Assembly: GCF_000003195.3 (NCBI RefSeq) | Contig: NC_012870.2 | Coordinates: forward strand, 49,416,967-49,480,966 | DNA from: Sorghum bicolor | Taxonomy: Eukaryota > Streptophyta > Magnoliopsida > Poales > Poaceae | Reading direction: 5' to 3' | Length of the DNA: 64,000 nt | Shown: positions 59,220-64,000 of the stretch, in pieces | How positions within the stretch are numbered: the first letter of the stretch is position 1 | Layout of the letters: each line of letters begins with the position of its first letter | The notes under the pieces: generated by a model | What the model saw: only the letters and a program-made list of their open reading frames with translations | What the model was told of the DNA's origin: nothing | Databases searched by the model: none | Position numbers and translations under genes: made by a program

Positions 59220-59648
59220 TGTTGACGGTCCTTAAGTATCAAATATAATCAGCAAATAAACAAAGAAAAGGATCCAAATGCAACCGACATCTAGACTTAG
59301 GGTTTTATCTGACAGAATTCCACGAGTTTTGGTGTTTGTCTATTTCTGTAGGGGGTTATCAGGAATTATGGAAGAAAGGCCCACATATCGGGTTTACATA
59401 GAGATATTAACGTGCCGCGCAATTATCCTACATCTAGAAGAGTCCAGAAGCCATGGGAACGAACGGGAGACCGGACGGGCTCGGGGGCAGGGCGCCTGCC
59501 CTCCCCCCTTGGGCGCCCGCCCTGGCCTCAGGGCCAATCACAGCCAACTTCGCGGATCACGCTCCACCGACCTAAAGGATCAAGGAAAACCATGCGATTA
59601 ATGTCGGTTTGATCCGACGGCCCACATTCACTTGGAAGGACTATATAT
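59220..59648 (+). repeat. LTR E: truncated Athila-like LTR, plus strand
   Basis: Starts TGTTGACGGTCC at 59220 and matches the first ~430 bases of the element C LTR (read on its own strand) through the TATA region (ACTATATA at 59641-59648). Similarity then stops. It carries the paired GGGCGCC boxes at 59490 and 59511. It is head-on to element C, which is on the minus strand. Confidence 0.85.
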
Positions 59649-60331
59649 TCAGAAGAGTGAATGTTTCTGAATAAATGTCTTGATCTTAAGAGCATGATAA
59701 ATCTCTCAACAAGGGTCTAACCCATTTTGAACAAACTCAATAGAGAGTGGATAGATTTTATAATCATAATTAATATTTTTAGTTTTATCAGGCATATAAA
59801 ACACTCAGGATGGTAGCTAAAATTTTTTGAATAAATTCTCCAAGCAACAATGATATCAAGAATAAGAAACTCATACTCTACCATCTCACATTCCACAATG
59901 ACTTAAGTAACACAGGGTTTTAAAATGATTTTTCAATAATTGCATGTTTCAAGAAATATCACAGAGTGAGATTAATTATGATTAGAGACATTTTAATCTT
60001 TTTAATTTATCATGTCGGAAACAGTATTCTGCATATTCCAAGATATATATATGTGTAAAGTGTGCAGAGTGTGTACCTGAATCGTGGAGTGGTGTAGTCG
60101 AAGTGTGTTTGGCATGTCAAGGGATCTCCCCCATACTTGTTTTCTGCTTTCTTACACAAAAATAAAGTAGAGATACACAAGACATACTCTTTATTAATCT
60201 TGGGGCATTTATTGCAAATAACTAGTAGCAAACTGACGATAATAGTAGCAAACTAAAGATAATAGTAAACCTAAACCGAATTTAAAGATAGATAACTAAG
60301 ATGCATTGCCTCAAGATCTAATCTAGATAAC
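59649..60331 (-). other. Element F non-coding 3' region
   Basis: AT-rich, with a (TA)n run near 60050, and no gene. The junction with LTR E at 59648/59649 falls in a TATATA sequence. Confidence 0.6.
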
Positions 60332-60961
60332 TTAGCGGCGCTCTAACTCCTTGATCTTCTTATTGGCACTAGCAAGATCATGCCTAAGGCCTAGTATAAC
60401 GGTGTTGTGGTTAGAGAGCTGCCTAGTGATGGAATTAACCGAGGACTTGAGGTCTATGATAACCCTATCTAGCCTGCGAACGTCCTCATCAATATCTACT
60501 ATAGTCTTGCGATGCTTAGGAGGTGTCTCAAAAGTATTAAGAGCATGCTTCGGGGCTGCCTTTGGAGGAATGAAACGGACTTTGGCTGCTCTAATCCCTT
60601 TGAAGTAAGGCCTCTCCTCCTCCGTAGTGTAGCGGATGCTGCTGATCTCACCGCTCTGGTTGGTCTTGACACCAACAACCCTTTCATTGGGTTTGGGTTG
60701 AAGGATCCTCGTGCCGGTTGGCACCTTGATGGTGGTCTTCGTCTTGGATGATGATCCTTTGAGAAGTAGGGGTTGTGGCGGTGCAGTCAGAACTGGTTGA
60801 GCATGATAGGATCGGGCGGAGCTGCGTTGGCGTAATGGCATGGCTTCTAGCTGTCGCTCTGTGTTGGCCGGGACGAGAGCACGGGCGTCGGGGTCTTCCT
60901 CAGGCTTCATGTTGAGGTTGAAGGGGACGACTTCCCAATCATCGTGGAACTTCTCGGCCAT
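60332..60961 (-). CDS. Element F env-position ORF, 209 codons, unknown function
   Basis: A complete frame with ATG at 60961 and a stop at 60332. The N-terminal third is acidic then Arg/Gln-rich. The middle is basic (SSSKTKTTIKVPTGT, FKGIRAAKVRF). The last ~60 residues form a likely coiled coil (DEDVRRLDRVIIDLKSS ... ANKKIKELERR). There is no signal peptide or membrane segment, so it is not an envelope-like protein. It lies downstream of pol on the same strand with its own TATA box about 90 bases upstream. I do not recognise a family. Nucleic-acid or chromatin binding is only a guess from charge. Confidence 0.6.
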   Translation of the reverse strand: MAEKFHDDWEVVPFNLNMKPEEDPDARALVPANTERQLEAMPLRQRSSARSYHAQPVLTAPPQPLLLKGSSSKTKTTIKVPTGTRILQPKPNERVVGVKTNQSGEISSIRYTTEEERPYFKGIRAAKVRFIPPKAAPKHALNTFETPPKHRKTIVDIDEDVRRLDRVIIDLKSSVNSITRQLSNHNTVILGLRHDLASANKKIKELERR

Positions 60962-61050
60962 TGGAGCAGCGAGGGACTAAACAAGCTCTAATTGAGGAAG
61001 AAGGGAAGGCTTGGGTGGATTGGTGTTTGAAAACTGATGTCAGGGGTCTG

Positions 61051-61059
61051 TTTATATAG
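61051..61059 (-). promoter_or_regulatory. Internal promoter of element F ORF (TATA)
   Basis: CTATATAAA on the minus strand is followed by a pyrimidine/A-rich leader (AATCCACCCAAGCC...) to the ATG at 60961. Two GGGCGCCC boxes at 61201-61208 and 61222-61229 lie 142-170 bases upstream, the arrangement seen in the LTR promoters of elements A, C and E. Confidence 0.6.
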
Positions 61060-61352
61060 GGGTCAAAAAGTGCCTCTTGGAGTTGTTCGGGTTGCTCCCG
61101 TCGATGTGCGTGTGAAACTTTCCATCTGAGGGATTATTCGGATTACCAAAAGTGTATTTTCCATAACAGAGGAAATCGAGACCGAGAGGGGGCAGGAGCT
61201 GGGCGCCCGCCCACCTGATCAGGGCGCCCACCCTCTCTCTGGCTCCTCTGTGGGCCCGCTTCCTCGAGCGTGTTTCTAGATGCAAAACTAATTAGGAAAA
61301 TATATGTATGACCCAAAAACGTCAGATTAAAAGTGTCGGGTTCTAATTCTCC

Positions 61353-64000
61353 ATGGGAAGGTAAAAATGAATCACGTCTATTTCTTCTAATTCTTTATTG
61401 GGCTCTAAAAATAATTTAAGACGTTGACCATTTACCTTAAATAACATACCTTCATCATTTTAAAGTGTGATAGCTCCATGGGATGATGAATTGATTACCT
61501 TGAATGGTCCTTCCCATTCACTTCAGTGTTTTTCATGCCCAAAAAGCATCACCCTGGAATTAAAAAGTAATACCTTATCTCCGGGTGCGAACTCCTTCTT
61601 GATTCTCTTGTCATGCCACCTTTTGACTCTTTCTTTGTAGATCTTTGAATTCTGATATGCTTTCTCTCGCCATTCTTCCAATTCTGATAGTTGCATTCTT
61701 CTATGATCTCCAGCAACATCTAGGTCCATATTCCATCTCCTTATGCCCCAGTGTGCTTTGAACTCTAGTCCAACAGGTAGGTGGCAAGTCTTTCTGTACA
61801 CCAATTGGTATGGGGACATTCCAATTGGGGTCTTGTATGCTGTCCGGTATGCCCAGAGTGCATCGGGTAACTTGTCTTTCCATGTCGTTCCCATTTCATT
61901 TACTGTCTTCTGAAGAATATTCTTGATTTGCTTGTTGGAAGTCTCTGCTTGGCCACTTGTCTGAGGATGGTAGGGGGTAGCGACGTTGTGACGGATTCCA
62001 TGTTTTGATAGATATTGCTTGAAGCGTTTGTTGATTAAGTGTGCTCCTCCATGGGATGAAGTGTGCCTCTACCCACTTGGAGACATAGTCAACTTCCACC
62101 AAGATGTACTCACACTTCTTTGATGGGGGAAATGGACCCATGTAGTCTATTCCCCAGACATCAAAGAGCTCAATCTGAAGGTTGTTGGTGAGTGGCATGG
62201 CATCCCTTGTGTTTATGTTTTCGTGCCTTTGACATGGCCCACATCTTCTGATATATTGCTTCGTGTCTTCATACATTGTAGGCTAGTAGAATCCACACTG
62301 CCAGATCTTTGAATGTGTACGGAATGCTCCATAATGACCTCCATATGGTGATGAATGACATCTGTCGATGATCTTCCATCCTTCCTCAGTGGTCACACAT
62401 CTCCTGAGTAAGCCATCAGAACATACTCAGAAGAGGTATGGCTCATCCCATATATGTGAACGACTTTCTTGAATAAGCTTCTTCTTGTTTGCTCCTGGTG
62501 GTACATACCCTGAAACCATAAAATTAACAATATCTGCATACCAGGGGTCAGACCTGTTAATCCCGTAGAGCATGTCGTCCCGGAGTGAATCATTGATGGA
62601 GGTTTCCTGTGGACTCTTAAAATACATTCTAGACAAGTGATCAGCAACAGAATTTTCAACTCCCTTTTTATCTTTTATTTCTAAGTCAAATTCTTGAAGT
62701 AATAAGATCCATCTAATCAGGTGAGGTTTAGCATCTTTTTTTAGTGAGCAAATATTTTAGTGCAACATGATGAGTGTAAACAATTATTTTAGCTCCAACT
62801 AAATAAGATCTAAATTTATCAATGGCAAAGACAACAGCCAGAAGCTCTTTTTCAGTGGTTGCATAATTAAGTTGAGCTCCTGTCAAAGTTTTACTGGCAT
62901 AAGCAATTGCATGATGCTTCTTATTTTTAGTTTGTCCCAAAACTGCCCCCACAGCATAATCACTAGCATCACACATAATTTCAAAAGTCAACGACCAATC
63001 AGGGGGTTGAATGATTGGTGTAGAGATGAGTGCTTTCTTTATTAATAAATTTAAAGATGTTAGACATGCATCATCAAATTCAAAAGGAGCATCCTTGGCT
63101 AGCAAAAGTGTAAGTGGTCTAGCAATGAATGAAAAATCTTTTATGAATCTACGATAAAAACTAGCATGGCCACGAAAGCTTTGAATTCCTTTTATATTCA
63201 CAGGTGGAGGTAGTTGTTCAATTACTTCAATTTTAGCTTTGTCTACCTCAATACCTCTTTCAGACACTAGGTGTCCCAACACTATTCCTTCCCTAACCAT
63301 AAAATGACATTTTTCCCAATTAAGGACTAAGTGCTTTTCTTCACATCTTTGCAAAATATTGTCTAAATTTTCAAGACAACTATCAAAAGTTTTTCCATAA
63401 ACAGAGAAATCATCCATGAAAACTTCCATAATCTCTTCAATCATACCAGAAAATATAGACATCATGCATCTTTGAAAAGAAGCTGGTGCATTACATAACC
63501 CAAAAGACATTCTACGGTAAGCATAAGTTCCATATGGGCATGTAAAAGTGGTTTTGCTTTGATCATCGGGATGGATCGGGATTTGGTGATACCGTGAATA
63601 TCCTTCTAAGAAACAGAAGAACGAATGGTTTGCTAATCGCTCTAGCATCTCATCTATGAAAGGTAAAGGAAAGTGATCCTTTCTCGTGGCTTTGTTCAGT
63701 TTTCTATAGTCTATGCACATCCGCCATCCTGTGACGGTGCGTTGTGGAATTAGCTCGTTCTTTTCATTCATAATAACATTCATGCCTCCCTTTTTAGGCA
63801 CAACTTGTACTGGGCTTACCCACTCACTGTGTGGCACAAGATATATAATCCCTGCATGCAGCAACTTTATAACTTACTTTTTAACTACCTCTCTCATAGT
63901 GTTGTTAAGTCTATGTTGGGGCTCTCGAGAAGGTGAAACAGAAGGATCTGTTGGAATACAATGGGTACAAATCGTAGGACTGATTCCTGTAAGATCTTGG
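61353..64000 (-). pseudogene. Element F pol (RT, RNase H, integrase), Athila type, broken
   Basis: The frame enters from the right edge, with a TAA near 63875. From 63864 to 62728 it is open: RT with VSPVQVVPKKGG, IDYRKLNKAT, a degenerate EGYSRYHQI (usually DGYSGYHQI), catalytic FMDD (~63408-63422), and RNase H (CDASDYAVGAVLG, ATTEKELLAVVFA). A frameshift near 62700 precedes the integrase zinc region (CGPCQRHE, ~62235) and core (FDVWGIDYMGPFP, ~62170-62130). Another break near 61900 is followed by [15 protein letters not shown] and a C-terminal GPFKV with a TGA and a TAA, ending near 61353. It is inactive. Confidence 0.9.

Larger units (their letters stand above)
59649..64000 (-). mobile_element. 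Element F: Athila-type retrotransposon, minus strand, partial
   Basis: Minus-strand pol enters from beyond base 64000 and is followed by an internal promoter, a 209-codon ORF in the env position and a non-coding stretch. That stretch carries a polypurine-like CAAGTATGGGGGAGATCC (60140-60123). No F LTR is found: the sequence meets LTR E at 59648/59649. The RT type (FMDD, TGWRMCIDYRKLNKATRKDHFPL-like block) is Athila. Confidence 0.85.

Noticed and set aside
60332..60961. Envelope-like protein in element F
   Set aside because: Position fits, but there is no signal peptide, membrane segment or Cys pattern. It ends in a coiled coil.

Overview
This window is repeat-dominated nuclear DNA from a grass. 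The LTR-retrotransposon and CACTA families look like those of panicoid grasses (sorghum, sugarcane, Miscanthus or maize relatives), but the species is inferred, not shown. Codon-like GC-rich islands, GT-AG introns, TATA boxes and nested retrotransposons are typical of plant pericentromeric heterochromatin. I see no convincing intact host gene, no rRNA gene, no canonical tRNA gene and no CRISPR array. Much of the sequence is the wreckage of transposons that landed in one another.

Left part (1-19.6 kb). Bases 1-2640 are the 5' part of a CACTA (En/Spm) transposon: sub-terminal repeats, a striking 430-bp foldback, a TATA box and a decayed TNP2-type transposase. A complete Ty1/copia element (3917-8789, TSD TGTAC) has an unbroken 1471-codon gag-pol frame and is the only intact protein-coding element. 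From 8790 to 13443 there are duplicated coding scraps and GC-rich captured-looking fragments. A complete 1-kb non-autonomous CACTA element (13444-14455, TSD TGT) carries a tRNA-like pol III box sequence. From about 17.2 to 19.7 kb there are LTR fragments and a Tourist-like MITE.

Middle (19.66-30.43 kb). A second CACTA element has its whole TNP2 gene in one continuous frame of 1155 codons, interrupted only by ten TAG/TGA stops. A third, complete 4.9-kb non-autonomous CACTA element (25080-29959, TSD TCT) is inserted in it. That element carries a captured gene 5' end and a ~157-bp tandem array.

Right part (30.43-64 kb) is a Russian doll of retroelements, each step marked by a target-site duplication. 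Athila-like element C (minus strand) contains solo LTR D (TSD CTTAG). D contains Tat-type Ty3/gypsy element B (minus strand, TSD yATGG). B contains Athila-like non-autonomous element A (plus strand, TSD ACCTT). A contains a hAT MITE (TSD GAGACAAT). To the right lie a truncated LTR in opposite orientation (E) and a decayed Athila-type element F with pol and an env-position ORF driven by its own promoter.

The most unusual object is element B. On the strand opposite to gag-pol it carries a multi-exon gene for a plant-mobile-domain (PMD) protein with its own TATA box, ending only ~90 bp from the end of pol in a tail-to-tail arrangement. The whole element (LTRs, both coding strands, introns) is studded with about 90 copies of the hexamer ATCGGC/GCCGAT, often within CATCGGCA, where about 6 are expected. 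The inserted element A has only about 2. Other leads are a 21-bp-phased pair of GGGCGCCC boxes upstream of TATA boxes in LTRs and in the internal promoter of F, and a stop-codon spectrum (TAG and TGA, no TAA) that fits mutation at methylated CHG/CG sites.
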